64,000 bases of DNA from the NCBI RefSeq assembly GCF_005938745.2, contig NZ_VCBX02000001.1, forward strand, positions 763,501 to 827,500, written 5' to 3'. Below are positions 9,728 through 18,150 of this stretch, piece after piece. The notes under the pieces were generated by a model. That model did not search any database. It had not been told where the DNA came from and was given only the letters and a program-made list of their open reading frames with translations. The position numbers and the translations under genes are program-made. How positions within the stretch are numbered: position 1 is the stretch's first letter; each line of letters opens with the position of its first letter. This DNA is from Rhodococcus sp. KBS0724. GTDB lineage: Bacteria; Actinomycetota; Actinomycetes; Mycobacteriales; Mycobacteriaceae.

Positions 9728-10767
9728 GCGACATGATTCATTTCGATTCGAGCTGGGACATCCGCGTCACCGACACCTCGCTGCGTGACGGTTCCCATCA
9801 CAAGCGTCATCAGTTCACACTCGAGGAAGTCCGAGCGATCGTCGGTGCCCTCGACGGAGCCGGTGTGCCCGTCATCGAGGTTACCCACGGTGACGGTCTC
9901 GGCGGGTCCTCCTTCAACTACGGCTTCTCGAAAACGCCGGAGCAGGAACTCATCAAAGCCGCGGTGGAGACGGCAAAGAACGCGAAGATCGCCTTCCTGA
10001 TGCTGCCAGGGCTCGGCATCAAGGACGACATCGTCATCGCTCAGGACAACGGCGCGTCCATCTGCCGTATCGCCACTCACTGCACCGAGGCCGACGTCTC
10101 CATTCAGCACTTCGGCTTGGCGCGTGAGCGCGGCCTCGAGACCGTCGGGTTCCTCATGATGGCTCATTCGATTCCGCCGGAATCGCTCGCGAAGCAGGCG
10201 CGCATCATGGCTGACGCCGGCTGCCAGTGCGTGTACGTCGTCGACTCTGCCGGTGCCCTTGTTCTCGAGCAGGTGTCCGAACGGGTCGAGGCGCTGGTCC
10301 AGGAACTTGGCAGTGACGCCCAGGTCGGCTTTCACGGACACGAGAACCTTGGACTCGGGGTCGCGAATTCGGTTGCTGCCGTTCGGGCCGGGGCTAAGCA
10401 GATCGACGGCAGCACCCGCCGTTTCGGTGCCGGGGCGGGTAACGCGCCGGTCGAGGCATTTGTGGGAGTCTGCGACAAGATCGGCGTCAAGACGGGTATC
10501 GACTTCTTCGCGATAGCCGACGCCGCCGAAGATGTTGTGCGACCGGCTATGCCGCAGGAATGTCTACTCGATCGTCAAGCGCTGATGATGGGTTACGCCG
10601 GGGTGTACTCGAGCTTCCTCAAGCATGCCGAACGTCAAGCTGAGCGGTACGGTGTTTCCTCTGCCGAGCTTCTGGTGCGCGCGGGAAAGCGCAAGTTGGT
10701 TGGCGGACAGGAAGATCAGCTGATAGATATCGCGTTGGAGCTTCAGCGGGAGGCCGCCGCGTCGTAG
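9724..10767 (+). CDS. hsaF: 4-hydroxy-2-oxovalerate/oxohexanoate aldolase HsaF
   Basis: A 347-residue class II aldolase of the HMGL-like TIM-barrel family (BphI/DmpG/HsaF). It splits 4-hydroxy-2-oxoacids into pyruvate and an aldehyde handed to HsaG. The visible catalytic set is [10 protein letters not shown] (Arg21, Asp22 metal ligand) and GFHGHENLG with metal ligands His204 and His206. The C-terminal part has the dimerisation/communication region [18 protein letters not shown]. The ATG at 9724 overlaps the hsaG stop, implying coupled translation and equal stoichiometry. The hydratase (HsaE) that would supply its substrate is absent from this operon. Confidence 0.92.
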   Translation: MSDMIHFDSSWDIRVTDTSLRDGSHHKRHQFTLEEVRAIVGALDGAGVPVIEVTHGDGLGGSSFNYGFSKTPEQELIKAAVETAKNAKIAFLMLPGLGIKDDIVIAQDNGASICRIATHCTEADVSIQHFGLARERGLETVGFLMMAHSIPPESLAKQARIMADAGCQCVYVVDSAGALVLEQVSERVEALVQELGSDAQVGFHGHENLGLGVANSVAAVRAGAKQIDGSTRRFGAGAGNAPVEAFVGVCDKIGVKTGIDFFAIADAAEDVVRPAMPQECLLDRQALMMGYAGVYSSFLKHAERQAERYGVSSAELLVRAGKRKLVGGQEDQLIDIALELQREAAAS

Positions 10768-10776
10768 ACTCGGTGT

Positions 10777-11529
10777 GTGGCTGACGTACTGGACGGAAAA
10801 ATTGCAATGGTAACCGGCGCTTCCTCGGGGTTGGGGCGCGCCGTTGCCGAGATCCTCACCAGAAGGGGAGCCAAGGTTTTCGGAGTTGCCCGCGGCAAGG
10901 ACAAGCTGCACCAAGCGATGACCGAACTGGCGGGAAATGACGGCGAGGGCCACTACTCGGCTTCCGACGTCTCCGATTCCGCTCAGTGCGACGCCGCAGT
11001 GCAGGCGTGCGTCGACGCCTTCGGAGGGATCGACATCCTTGTCAATGTGGCGGGTTCGCATACCATTCGTCATACCGCCGACATGACCGATGACGACTGG
11101 GCGCACGACCTTGCGGTCAACCTGAACGGACCGTTCTTCCTGTCACGAGCCGCGCTGCCTCATCTCCTCGCGCGCGGCGGCAACATCGTCAACGTCTCCT
11201 CGATCGCAGGACTGGAAGGCCAGGCCTACTCGGCTGGTTACTGCGCGGCCAAGCACGGATTGATCGGACTCACCAGAGCGATGGCGATGGAATTCACCGG
11301 AAAATCTCTGCGCGTCAACGCAATCTGCCCCGGTGGCATGATGACTCCCCAGGTCACAGGTTTCACCTTCCCCGACGGTGTCGATTTCGATCTGATCATG
11401 AAGGTCGCATCACCGCGCGGACTCATGGAGCCGGCAGACGTGGCAAAGATGGTGGCATTTCTTGCTTCAGATGATGCTGCCGCGATCCACGGCGCGGTGT
11501 ATTCGGTGGACAACGGAAAAATGGCATGA
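10777..11529 (+). CDS. Short-chain dehydrogenase/reductase
   Basis: A 250-residue classical SDR starting with GTG at 10777, nine bases after hsaF. It shows TGASSGLG (cofactor), NVAG (fold) and the YCAAK active site with the preceding Ser in NVSSIAG. The C-terminus AAIHGAVYSVDNGKMA is typical. The substrate is unknown; its place between hsaF and a VOC protein in a KstR-linked operon suggests oxidation or reduction of a hydroxy/keto group on a ring-degradation intermediate. It overlaps the next gene by four bases. Confidence 0.85.
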   Translation: MADVLDGKIAMVTGASSGLGRAVAEILTRRGAKVFGVARGKDKLHQAMTELAGNDGEGHYSASDVSDSAQCDAAVQACVDAFGGIDILVNVAGSHTIRHTADMTDDDWAHDLAVNLNGPFFLSRAALPHLLARGGNIVNVSSIAGLEGQAYSAGYCAAKHGLIGLTRAMAMEFTGKSLRVNAICPGGMMTPQVTGFTFPDGVDFDLIMKVASPRGLMEPADVAKMVAFLASDDAAAIHGAVYSVDNGKMA

Positions 11530-12014
11530 CCCCGCTGGTTTCGGGACCGATCTTTCAGATCTGTTGGGTAGTAGCCGATATCACTGCAGCAGAACAGGAG
11601 TTCTCCGAAAAGTGGGGCGTTCAGCGATGGCTGCGGATGCCCGATCTTCACTTCGGGCCGGAGACCACAACCTATCGGGGCCGGCCCGCAGATTACACAG
11701 CCCACATTTCCCTGGGCTATGCGGGAACTCAGCAAATTGAGCTGATCCAGCCGGTTTCGGGGCTCAGTCTCTATTCGGAGTTCCTCGACACGCACGGCGT
11801 TGGCGTTCATCATGTGGCTTTTGTTCCGGACGATTACGACGAAACTTTGTCGGAAGCAGCGCGTCGGGGAATGCCGGTGTTGCAGCAAGGGCGCATCGCA
11901 GACGCGGGAATGGAATTTGCCTACGTCGACGGAGGACCGATGGGTGGCTACGTGGAATTCATGAAACTCTCACCGGAGATCCGGCTGATGTTCGATTCGC
12001 TCATTACGTATTGA
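11526..12014 (+). CDS. VOC-superfamily (glyoxalase/dioxygenase fold) protein
   Basis: A 162-residue protein with two betaalphabetabetabeta modules of the vicinal-oxygen-chelate fold. Candidate metal ligands are His in TAHISLGYAG, His in VGVHHVAFVPDD and Glu in GYVEFMKL near the C-terminus. Relatives include methylmalonyl-CoA epimerase, lactoylglutathione lyase and small ring-cleavage enzymes, so the reaction cannot be named. It is the last gene of the operon, starting inside the stop of the SDR. Its 3' end overlaps by 11 bases the convergent flavin hydroxylase, with no terminator between them. Confidence 0.8.
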   Translation: MTPLVSGPIFQICWVVADITAAEQEFSEKWGVQRWLRMPDLHFGPETTTYRGRPADYTAHISLGYAGTQQIELIQPVSGLSLYSEFLDTHGVGVHHVAFVPDDYDETLSEAARRGMPVLQQGRIADAGMEFAYVDGGPMGGYVEFMKLSPEIRLMFDSLITY

Positions 12015-13605
12015 ACGCAAAGACTTTCGAGAAGTAGCCGGAGATACCGGTGTGGTCACCCCGGTATCCTAGGTATCCGTCCGGCCGGATTATCAACGCG
12101 CAGTTCTCGTCCACGCCGTAGGCGGTACACAGCTGCGAATCGGAATCTCGAATGATCGGCAGCGTCGAGTAGACGGAATCAGACGACGGTGGTGCGATTA
12201 CGTACACATCCAGCTGTCCTTGCGACGCGTGGATCGCGGCGGCAGAGTGCTTTTCGCAGTCACCGATGCTGTCATCGGATCCGTCCGAACAGAGAAGGAG
12301 TGTGTGATTGACACCGGACAGCAATTCGAACAATCGGATGGGGAACTGCACGCAGTCTCGAGTGAGTCCGCGTGCATCGGGCGCCCGTTCGCCGGGTTGA
12401 ACGGGCGAATTATTGCTCTTGTCTCCGGTATTGAGCGGGCTGTCGGGGTAGGAAACCAGCAGTTGCGCCTGACGCCGCATCGCCGTATCGATCGAAGATT
12501 CCCCCGAACCGATCCCTTCTCGCGCGTTGCGGACTGTCATACCGACGACTTCTTCACCGATAGGACGTCTTTCGGTGTCGTAGGTATCGAGAAGACCCGG
12601 CGCCGCGAGGTTGTCGGCTGCTAGTGCCAGCTTCCAGGCGAGGTTGTGTGCGTCCTGTATTCCGGTGTTCATCCCTTGAGCACCGGTTGGTGGGTGAATA
12701 TGGGCAGCATCACCGGCGATGAATACTCTTCCGCGACTGTAGGCGTCGACGATGCGGTGGCTGATCCGAAAAACCGACGACCATCGCAGCGTCGACGCCG
12801 TAGTGGGTTCGGGCGACAATCGATCGAGCACAGCTTGTATGTGGTGGAGTTCGGGAGTCTTGCCCGACGAAAAACCGTGTGCAACACCGTCAGGCCCAGG
12901 GGGATCCGGGAGAAGATCGTCGGGAACCAGCATCGACATCCGATATCGCTTGTGTCCGGGGAGCGGAATACAAACCAGGAGATCGTCGGTGGTTCCCGCG
13001 CCGTCCACATGACTTGCGCGAATCGCGTATCCGCTGGGCATCGACCAGTCCACTTCGACGTCGCCGAGCATGTAACTTTCGGCAAAGGCCCCGCCTTCGA
13101 AGGTCAACCCCAAGCCTTTACGGACAGTGCTGTGCGCGCCGTCGCACCCCACCAAATACTTGGCCCGCACAGTATTTCCGTCGCTGAGGACACAGGTGAC
13201 CCCGTCGTCGATGTCTTCGAAACCTGTGAGTGCGAGCCCGCGCTCGATCGAGGTTCCGAGTTCTGCCAGCCTGGTTGTCAGGATTCTTTCGGTCGCATAT
13301 TGGGGGAGTCCGCCAAAGGTGTACGGCACGTCGTCGGGCAGCGTGAGATCCATCCGCCCCACTTCGGAACCATTGGTGTACGCGATCTGCCCACGCATGA
13401 TGGTGGCCGCATCGAGGATCTGTCGAAGTACTCCCATGTTCTCGAAGACTTCAAGAGTTCGCGGTTGGATGCCGACAGCTTTGGCGTACTGCGGAGGTTC
13501 ACCGAGCGGGTCGATGATCCGAACGTTTATCCCGCGGCGGCGTAGTTCGATGGCGGCGGTCAGTCCGATCGGGCCGGCGCCTGCGACGAGTACATCGATA
13601 TCCAT
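12004..13605 (-). CDS. FAD-dependent aromatic hydroxylase (PHBH-fold, MhpA/PheA-like)
   Basis: A 533-residue class A flavoprotein monooxygenase. It has GAGPIGLTAAIELRRRG at the N-terminus, the CDGAHSTVRK motif, and FIAGDAAHIHPP followed by GAQGMNTGIQDAHNLAWKL, the FAD ribityl site. The C-terminal about 130 residues form the thioredoxin-like extension found in MhpA and phenol hydroxylases. It should hydroxylate a phenolic or enolic substrate using NAD(P)H and O2. I place the start at ATG 13605, since GTG 13611 also fits but the AGGTG upstream suits 13605. It is last in the leftward SDR cluster, separated by 119 bases from its upstream neighbour. Confidence 0.82.
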   Translation of the reverse strand: MDIDVLVAGAGPIGLTAAIELRRRGINVRIIDPLGEPPQYAKAVGIQPRTLEVFENMGVLRQILDAATIMRGQIAYTNGSEVGRMDLTLPDDVPYTFGGLPQYATERILTTRLAELGTSIERGLALTGFEDIDDGVTCVLSDGNTVRAKYLVGCDGAHSTVRKGLGLTFEGGAFAESYMLGDVEVDWSMPSGYAIRASHVDGAGTTDDLLVCIPLPGHKRYRMSMLVPDDLLPDPPGPDGVAHGFSSGKTPELHHIQAVLDRLSPEPTTASTLRWSSVFRISHRIVDAYSRGRVFIAGDAAHIHPPTGAQGMNTGIQDAHNLAWKLALAADNLAAPGLLDTYDTERRPIGEEVVGMTVRNAREGIGSGESSIDTAMRRQAQLLVSYPDSPLNTGDKSNNSPVQPGERAPDARGLTRDCVQFPIRLFELLSGVNHTLLLCSDGSDDSIGDCEKHSAAAIHASQGQLDVYVIAPPSSDSVYSTLPIIRDSDSQLCTAYGVDENCALIIRPDGYLGYRGDHTGISGYFSKVFAFNT

Positions 13606-13645
13606 ATGCACCTACTGGGTAGGGGGAAGCCTCCATTCCAGTATG

Positions 13646-13660
13646 GAGAGCGAAATTCTG
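13646..13660. promoter_or_regulatory. Weak match to the GAGAA-N5-TTCTC palindrome
   Basis: GAGAG-CGAAA-TTCTG matches eight of ten palindrome positions. It sits 41 bases upstream of the flavin hydroxylase start. It is weaker than the other copies, and no clear -10 overlaps it. Confidence 0.35.
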
Positions 13661-13724
13661 AGGCGTGGGAAATCTCGCAAATCCGGCATCATGCCATTCG
13701 AGTGAAAACGCGTCGAGGCAGAAC

Positions 13725-14519
13725 TCAGGGAATCGGGGTCGACGCGTCCACACTGGCTCGAATGCTCTCCATTCGCTTCTCGACGTAGTCGAGATAATGC
13801 GGGTGCGTGACGATGTACGGGAGATTCTGCGCTATCCCTCGCGCAACGTATGCGCCTGCGGTCGCGGGCTCCATTCCGATGTTTCCCGTTCCTTTGATGT
13901 GGCTGACATCCTCGACCTGACCACCCAATTCGGTGGTGCTGCGATCGAGATTCGACATGACCAATCCCGGGCAGAGTACGGAAACCCCGACACCGTGCGG
14001 CGCCATTTCGGTGCGCAGCGCCTCGGACAGAGCGATGACTGCGCTCTTTGCGGCACTGTATGCGCCCCGCCCGGGAGCGCCGGCTGTCAATCCCATGACG
14101 GAAGCGGTGTTGACGATATGTCCGTGTCCACGTGCTCGCATATCCCCGCCGAAGGCGGACACGCCGTTGAAGACTCCGGTCAGGTCGATCGCGACAAGAT
14201 TGTCGAAGGTCTCCGGATCCATGTCGACCACATCGCGCCCGTTGAAACCGATGCCCGCGTTGTTGACGAGGATATCCACCGGGCCGAAGGTATCTTCGGA
14301 CGTTGCCTTGGCCGCTGCCCAGGCCTTACGCTCACGGACGTCGAGCGAGACACCACAAAATCCGGCGCCGCGTGACGCGATCACCGAACCCAGAGACTGC
14401 CGATTGATATCGGCGACCGTTACGGATAACCCGCGCTCTGCCAGCGCGTCGGCGATGCCGAGGCCGATACCGCTCGCGCCGCCGGTAATGAATGCGTGCC
14501 GCGCCGAGGACAACTCCAT
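13725..14519 (-). CDS. Short-chain dehydrogenase/reductase
   Basis: A 264-residue SDR. The start at ATG 14519 is fixed by a strong ribosome site (GGAGGAAAAAGC before ATG). Motifs are TGGASGIGLGIA, VNNAG and the active-site YSAAK with Ser in NTASVMG. The C-terminal tail after VTHPHYLDYVEKRMES is longer than in minimal SDRs and resembles the cyclohexanol/3-hydroxysteroid-like SDRs of actinobacterial catabolic clusters. The substrate is unknown. It lies 28 bases after the mycofactocin-type SDR, so both probably share one transcript. Confidence 0.83.
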   Translation of the reverse strand: MELSSARHAFITGGASGIGLGIADALAERGLSVTVADINRQSLGSVIASRGAGFCGVSLDVRERKAWAAAKATSEDTFGPVDILVNNAGIGFNGRDVVDMDPETFDNLVAIDLTGVFNGVSAFGGDMRARGHGHIVNTASVMGLTAGAPGRGAYSAAKSAVIALSEALRTEMAPHGVGVSVLCPGLVMSNLDRSTTELGGQVEDVSHIKGTGNIGMEPATAGAYVARGIAQNLPYIVTHPHYLDYVEKRMESIRASVDASTPIP

Positions 14520-14547
14520 GCTTTTTCCTCCAGTGAATACTGTTCGA

Positions 14548-15378
14548 TCAGAACTCGGTGACACCCGCGTCGGGTGCTAATTCGTGTGCGGTGATGTACT
14601 TCGATTCGTCGGATGCCAAGAACAACACCGTGTCTGACACATCTTCGGGTGCGATGATGTCGACCGGCAGCATGTTGATCATCATTGCCCCGATACGACG
14701 GTTGCCTTCAATCGCTTTGTCGAGCTGTCCACCGAGGGCACCGTCGTTGACCATGGGCGTGTTCACGCCGGTGGGATGCACGCTGTTCACCCGAATGCTG
14801 TGCTGAGCGAGTTCCGCAGCGAACGCTTTTGCCATTCCGCGCACTGCCCACTTGCTCGTGGTGTACGGCATCGTGAACGGTTGGGCCTTCAATCCCGCTG
14901 CGGAACTGATCAAGATGATCGATCCGCTACCGCGCTCGACGAGATGTGGGGCCGAGACCATGACGGTGTTCCAGACACCGGTCACGTTGGTACCCATTGT
15001 GTCCTCGAAGGATTCGGGGGTTACCTCATGCCAGGGAGCGGCAGAGCAGATCGCCGCGTTCGCGACGACGACATCCAGACGGCCGAGACGAATGACGGCA
15101 TCGTCGACGATCGCACGAAGCTTCTCGAGGTCTCGGACGTCGACAATCGCTGAAATTGCCTGCTGTCCAGTCCTTTCCACCAGCCGAACGGTCTCCAGTA
15201 GATCCTCGGGGGTGGCCGGTGCATACGGGACACCTCGGATGGGTGCGCACAGATCGACGACAATGACGTCTGCGCCCTCGGCGGCCAAGCGAACGGCGTG
15301 CGCTCGTCCTTGTCCGCGGGCGGCACCGGTGATCAGGGCGACTTTGCCGGATACACGCCCGTTTACGCGCTCGGTCAT
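14548..15378 (-). CDS. Mycofactocin-coupled SDR (carveol-dehydrogenase-like)
   Basis: A 276-residue SDR starting at ATG 15378 (MTERVNGRVSGKVAL). The stretch GAARGQGRAHAVRLAAEGAD and the insert after IVVDLC (APIRGVPYAPATPEDL) are hallmarks of the mycofactocin-associated SDR family, which holds its NAD tightly and passes electrons to the peptide cofactor mycofactocin. The active site is YTTSK with ISSAAG. Members oxidise alicyclic or terpenoid secondary alcohols such as carveol. The mft maturation genes are not in the window. It follows the SnoaL-like gene by 11 bases. Confidence 0.85.
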   Translation of the reverse strand: MTERVNGRVSGKVALITGAARGQGRAHAVRLAAEGADVIVVDLCAPIRGVPYAPATPEDLLETVRLVERTGQQAISAIVDVRDLEKLRAIVDDAVIRLGRLDVVVANAAICSAAPWHEVTPESFEDTMGTNVTGVWNTVMVSAPHLVERGSGSIILISSAAGLKAQPFTMPYTTSKWAVRGMAKAFAAELAQHSIRVNSVHPTGVNTPMVNDGALGGQLDKAIEGNRRIGAMMINMLPVDIIAPEDVSDTVLFLASDESKYITAHELAPDAGVTEF

Positions 15379-15389
15379 AGGTTTACCTT

Positions 15390-15821
15390 TCAGGCCGGCG
15401 ACTTGGCGGGGTGGTTCGAGAACCACAGGTTCTCCTCGGTCACCCGAGCGCTCTTCCAGCCGTCGGCGGTGCGAACGACCTCATGGTGGTAGTTGCCGCC
15501 GCAGTAGGTCATCTCCGCAGCGCCCGGGAGTTGCATCGGGTTGTAGAACATCGCCCGTACGTTGGCGGTGTCACCGTCGAGTTCGACCTCGACGTTGGTG
15601 ACAAAATGCTGAGTCATCGGAACCTGGCCGAGTGCTTGTGTGAGCAGCGTCAGCACTTGGTCCCGGGATCCGGCCGGGTAGCCGACGGCGCTGTAGTCGA
15701 GATGCGCATCCTCGGTGAACACGGTAGTCAGCAATTCCCAATTCTTGGTGTCCACGGCGCGGGCGTATCGGTAGATCAGTTCGGCGATCTCGATCTTGTC
15801 CTGAACAGTCTGCAGATCCAC
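15390..15821 (-). CDS. SnoaL-like / NTF2-fold protein
   Basis: A 143-residue NTF2-fold protein starting with GTG at 15821 after AAAGGAA. The N-terminal helix IAELIYRYARAVDTKNWELL with FTEDAHLDYSAVG is the typical SnoaL_4 opening, and the central YHHEVVRTADGWK is a conserved strand pair. The family includes ketosteroid isomerase-like and scytalone-dehydratase-like enzymes, with Asp/His acid-base residues in the cavity, so isomerisation or dehydration is possible. It is the first gene of the leftward SDR/hydroxylase cluster, and its promoter region holds the best copy of the GAGAA palindrome. Confidence 0.78.
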   Translation of the reverse strand: MDLQTVQDKIEIAELIYRYARAVDTKNWELLTTVFTEDAHLDYSAVGYPAGSRDQVLTLLTQALGQVPMTQHFVTNVEVELDGDTANVRAMFYNPMQLPGAAEMTYCGGNYHHEVVRTADGWKSARVTEENLWFSNHPAKSPA

Positions 15822-15892
15822 GAAGTTCCTTTGCTGACGGTGGGTTCCTGGCCCTCGTTTGCTCGATGAACTCTCGGAGAGGCGTCACGTTC

Positions 15893-15911
15893 ATGAGAAC
15901 GCAATTCTCAT
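15893..15911. promoter_or_regulatory. Perfect operator-like palindrome ATGAGAA-N5-TTCTCAT
   Basis: ATGAGAACGCAATTCTCAT is a perfect seven-base inverted repeat around a five-base spacer, 72 bases upstream of the SnoaL-like start. It is the reference copy of a motif repeated at the other promoters of the 13-31 kb block. Confidence 0.7.
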
Positions 15912-16106
15912 AAAGTAGAACATGAAGTGTGAAAAATCCATCGCCGCCGGATCTGGTGACGGGTTGCGGCTTCTGTCGACCTATGTGACCTCGTGCGAAT
16001 TGCGATTGGATGTATCGATTCGACTGTCGAACAGCGTTGTCTTCCAGTACTCTACGCTGCTCATTTCGGCGTAGCCGCACTTGGTGAATGTGTTCGGTGT
16101 TGCAAC

Positions 16107-16142
16107 CAGAAGGATATTCTTGAGATGGAGAATGGCCTTTTC
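16107..16142. promoter_or_regulatory. Paired operator-like palindromes before the SDR operon
   Basis: Two copies lie 21 bases centre to centre, two helical turns: CAGAA-GGATA-TTCTT (16107-16121, 8/10) and GAGAA-TGGCC-TTTTC (16128-16142, 9/10). The first contains TATTCT (16115-16120), a good -10 for the plus-strand SDR operon; the second would then lie at about +1. Confidence 0.65.
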
Positions 16143-16173
16143 AAAGTGTGGTCGAATCAGGCATGATTCACCT

Positions 16174-16941
16174 ATGAGTACCTTGGAACATCTCCACGAC
16201 CTGACCGGCAAAGTTGCGATAGTCACGGGTGGATCCCGCGGGATCGGCCGAGCGATTGTCCAGATTCTTGCCGAGGCGGGAGCTGACGTTGTCATCGCGT
16301 CCCGCAAACTCGACTCGTGTGAACGCGCCGCCGACGAGGTCATGGCGTCGACCGGGCGAAAGGTTCTGCCGGTTGCGTGTCATGTCGGACGTTGGGACGA
16401 TTGTGAGCAGTTGATCGACCGGACGCTCGAACACTTCGGCCGACTCGACGTGCTGGTGAACAACGCGGGTATGTCACCCCCGTACAAGAACCTCGACGAT
16501 ATTACCGAGGACCTGTATGACAAGACTCTCGGCGTTAATCTCAAGGGGCCCTTTCGTCTTGCCGTGCGCGCCGGAACGTACATGGCCGAGAACGACGGCG
16601 GTTCGATCATCAACGTCGGCACCGCGGGCTCCCTCGTCGCCAGCGTTCGAGAGTTGCCATACGCGTGCGCCAAGGCGGGCCTCAATGCCCTCACTGTCGG
16701 ACTGGCTGAGGCCTTTGCGCCGACGGTGCGCGTCAACGCAATTCTTCCTGGGCCCTTCCTGACGGATATCTCCAAGTCCTGGGCTCCGGCCGAGGGCGAA
16801 GATGCGCCATTCGTGCCGCTCCGTCGGATGGGCCGTCCCGAGGAGATCGGTCCACTTGCACTCCATCTCGCAAGTGCGGCTTCCAGTTACACCACCGGGG
16901 CGATCATCCGCGTCGACGGTGGAGTTACCCGCAAGGTCTGA
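16174..16941 (+). CDS. Short-chain dehydrogenase/reductase
   Basis: A 255-residue classical SDR; ATG at 16174 (MSTLEHLHDLTGK) is chosen over an upstream in-frame GTG at 16081, because the longer form would run through the operators and adds a non-homologous arm. Motifs are TGGSRGIGRAIV, VNNAGMSPP, and YACAK with the preceding NVGTAGS. The C-terminus GAIIRVDGGVTRKV is typical. It resembles SDRs that act on 3-hydroxyacyl or alicyclic alcohol substrates, but the substrate is not identifiable. First gene of a three-gene rightward operon; the next SDR starts 12 bases downstream. Confidence 0.83.
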   Translation: MSTLEHLHDLTGKVAIVTGGSRGIGRAIVQILAEAGADVVIASRKLDSCERAADEVMASTGRKVLPVACHVGRWDDCEQLIDRTLEHFGRLDVLVNNAGMSPPYKNLDDITEDLYDKTLGVNLKGPFRLAVRAGTYMAENDGGSIINVGTAGSLVASVRELPYACAKAGLNALTVGLAEAFAPTVRVNAILPGPFLTDISKSWAPAEGEDAPFVPLRRMGRPEEIGPLALHLASAASSYTTGAIIRVDGGVTRKV

Positions 16942-16953
16942 CGAAAGGGAAAC

Positions 16954-17715
16954 ATGACCGACAACCTCCTACTCGAGGGCAAGGTGGCCATCGTTACCGG
17001 TGCCGGCGGCGGGATCGGCCGCACCTACTCTCAGGGACTCGCCGAGGCCGGCGCCGCCGTGGTGCTCGCTGACGTCAACCTCGAGGCCGCCACTGCAGCA
17101 GCAGGCGAACTGACAGCGGCCGGTCACCGCGCCCTTGCGGTGCATGTCGATGTCCGGGACGAATCGAGTACGACCGAGATGGCGGCTACCGCGGCCCGGC
17201 ACTTCGGGTCCGTCGACATTCTCGTGAACAACGCCGGATTGATGGCCGAAGTGGTGGGCGAGGGATCCCTGACCACTATGGATCTCGAACTCTGGAACCG
17301 CACGCTGGCAGTCAATCTCACCGGTCCGCTCCTGTGCGCCCGTGCGGTAGTGCCCTATATGAAGGAACGCGGATACGGCAAGATCGTGAATCAGTCGTCG
17401 AGCGGTGCATTCATGGCTGCGCAGGCGTACGGCATCACGAAACTCGGCCTGGTGAGCATGACTGTGTCGTTGGCGCGAGAGTTGGCGCCGTTCGGTATTC
17501 GTGTCAATGCGATCGCTCCGGGAATGGTCAACACCGAAGCGGGTTCGATCGCGTCACCGCCGGAACTCAAGGAAATGGTCAAGCACGCCATTCCGTTTCC
17601 GTTCGGCGAGCCGGAAGAGCTGATTCCCGGTCTGTTGTACCTCGTCTCGTCAGGTAGCGACTGGGTGACCGGCCACACGCTCAACATCGATGGCGGTTGG
17701 GTTGTTCGAGTCTGA
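16954..17715 (+). CDS. Short-chain dehydrogenase/reductase
   Basis: A 253-residue SDR with TGAGGGIGRTYSQGLAEAG (cofactor), VNNAGLMAEV and the YGITK active site preceded by NQSSSGA. The start ATG at 16954 has GAAAGGGAAAC just upstream. The GRTYSQGLAE stretch resembles SDRs in alicyclic and terpene catabolic clusters. It follows the previous SDR closely and is followed, after 41 bases, by the frameshifted EthD-like gene. Two SDRs in tandem with different active-site surroundings suggest successive oxidations of two hydroxyls or different stereochemistry; this is inference. Confidence 0.82.
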   Translation: MTDNLLLEGKVAIVTGAGGGIGRTYSQGLAEAGAAVVLADVNLEAATAAAGELTAAGHRALAVHVDVRDESSTTEMAATAARHFGSVDILVNNAGLMAEVVGEGSLTTMDLELWNRTLAVNLTGPLLCARAVVPYMKERGYGKIVNQSSSGAFMAAQAYGITKLGLVSMTVSLARELAPFGIRVNAIAPGMVNTEAGSIASPPELKEMVKHAIPFPFGEPEELIPGLLYLVSSGSDWVTGHTLNIDGGWVVRV

Positions 17716-17756
17716 ATCTGCACTGCCACCAGTACTTCTCACAGTGAGGATCCACA

Positions 17757-18079
17757 TTGAAGCATTATCTGGTTGTCGAATCGCATCCCTCTCATCCGGA
17801 TCGGCTCGACGAGTTCAATCGGTGGTACGACGAGATCCACATACCTGAAGTAGTGGCTCTTGACGGATTTGTCGGCGGCACCAGACTGGCAGCTGCCGAC
17901 GCAGATGGCGGTCCTTCCGTGACGCTCTACGAGCTCGAGGGTGATCCCATGAGGCAAAGCGAAACGTTCATATCGCCGCTGCGGCAAAGAAGTTGAATAT
18001 GTCGGACTCGCTGAGCTATGGCCCGATTCCGAAAATGCGGATCATGGCCGTGCAATCGGAGTATTCCAAGCCGCGTTGA
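17757..18079 (+). pseudogene. Small EthD/dabb-like protein gene with a one-base frameshift
   Basis: The first frame, from TTG at 17757 (GTGAGGA upstream), gives KHYLVVESHPSHPD, then FNRWYDEIHIPEVVALDGFV and LYELEGDP, the N-terminal two thirds of a small ferredoxin-like-fold (EthD/DUF-type) protein. It then runs into nonsense and stops at 17996. In the -1 frame the protein continues sensibly from 17948 (HEAKRNVHIAAAAKK, then SDSLSYGPIPKMRIMAVQ) to TGA at 18079, for about 107 residues in all. The break is at GATCCCATGAG; one missing C would restore the frame. It could be a real mutation, a sequencing error in a C run, or less likely programmed slippage. Function unknown. Confidence 0.7.
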
Positions 18080-18100
18080 TCGTGCAAGGCACAGAAAAGG

Positions 18101-18139
18101 ATCCGAGGCCGCCGTCGCACTGCGACGGCGGCCTCGGAT
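18101..18139. terminator. Bidirectional hairpin terminator
   Basis: A perfect 18-bp stem (18101-18118 with 18122-18139, ATCCGAGGCCGCCGTCGC) and a three-base loop, between the convergent EthD-like and enoyl-CoA hydratase genes. There is no U tract, as is common in actinobacteria. Confidence 0.85.
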
Positions 18140-18150
18140 GGTGCGGGCGG

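Larger units (their letters stand above)
15822..16173. other. Divergent regulatory region, no gene
   Basis: 352 bases between the divergent SnoaL-like and SDR genes. I see no credible reading frame. It contains one perfect and two near-perfect copies of the GAGAA-N5-TTCTC palindrome and a plus-strand TAAAGT -10 candidate at 15911-15916. Confidence 0.7.
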
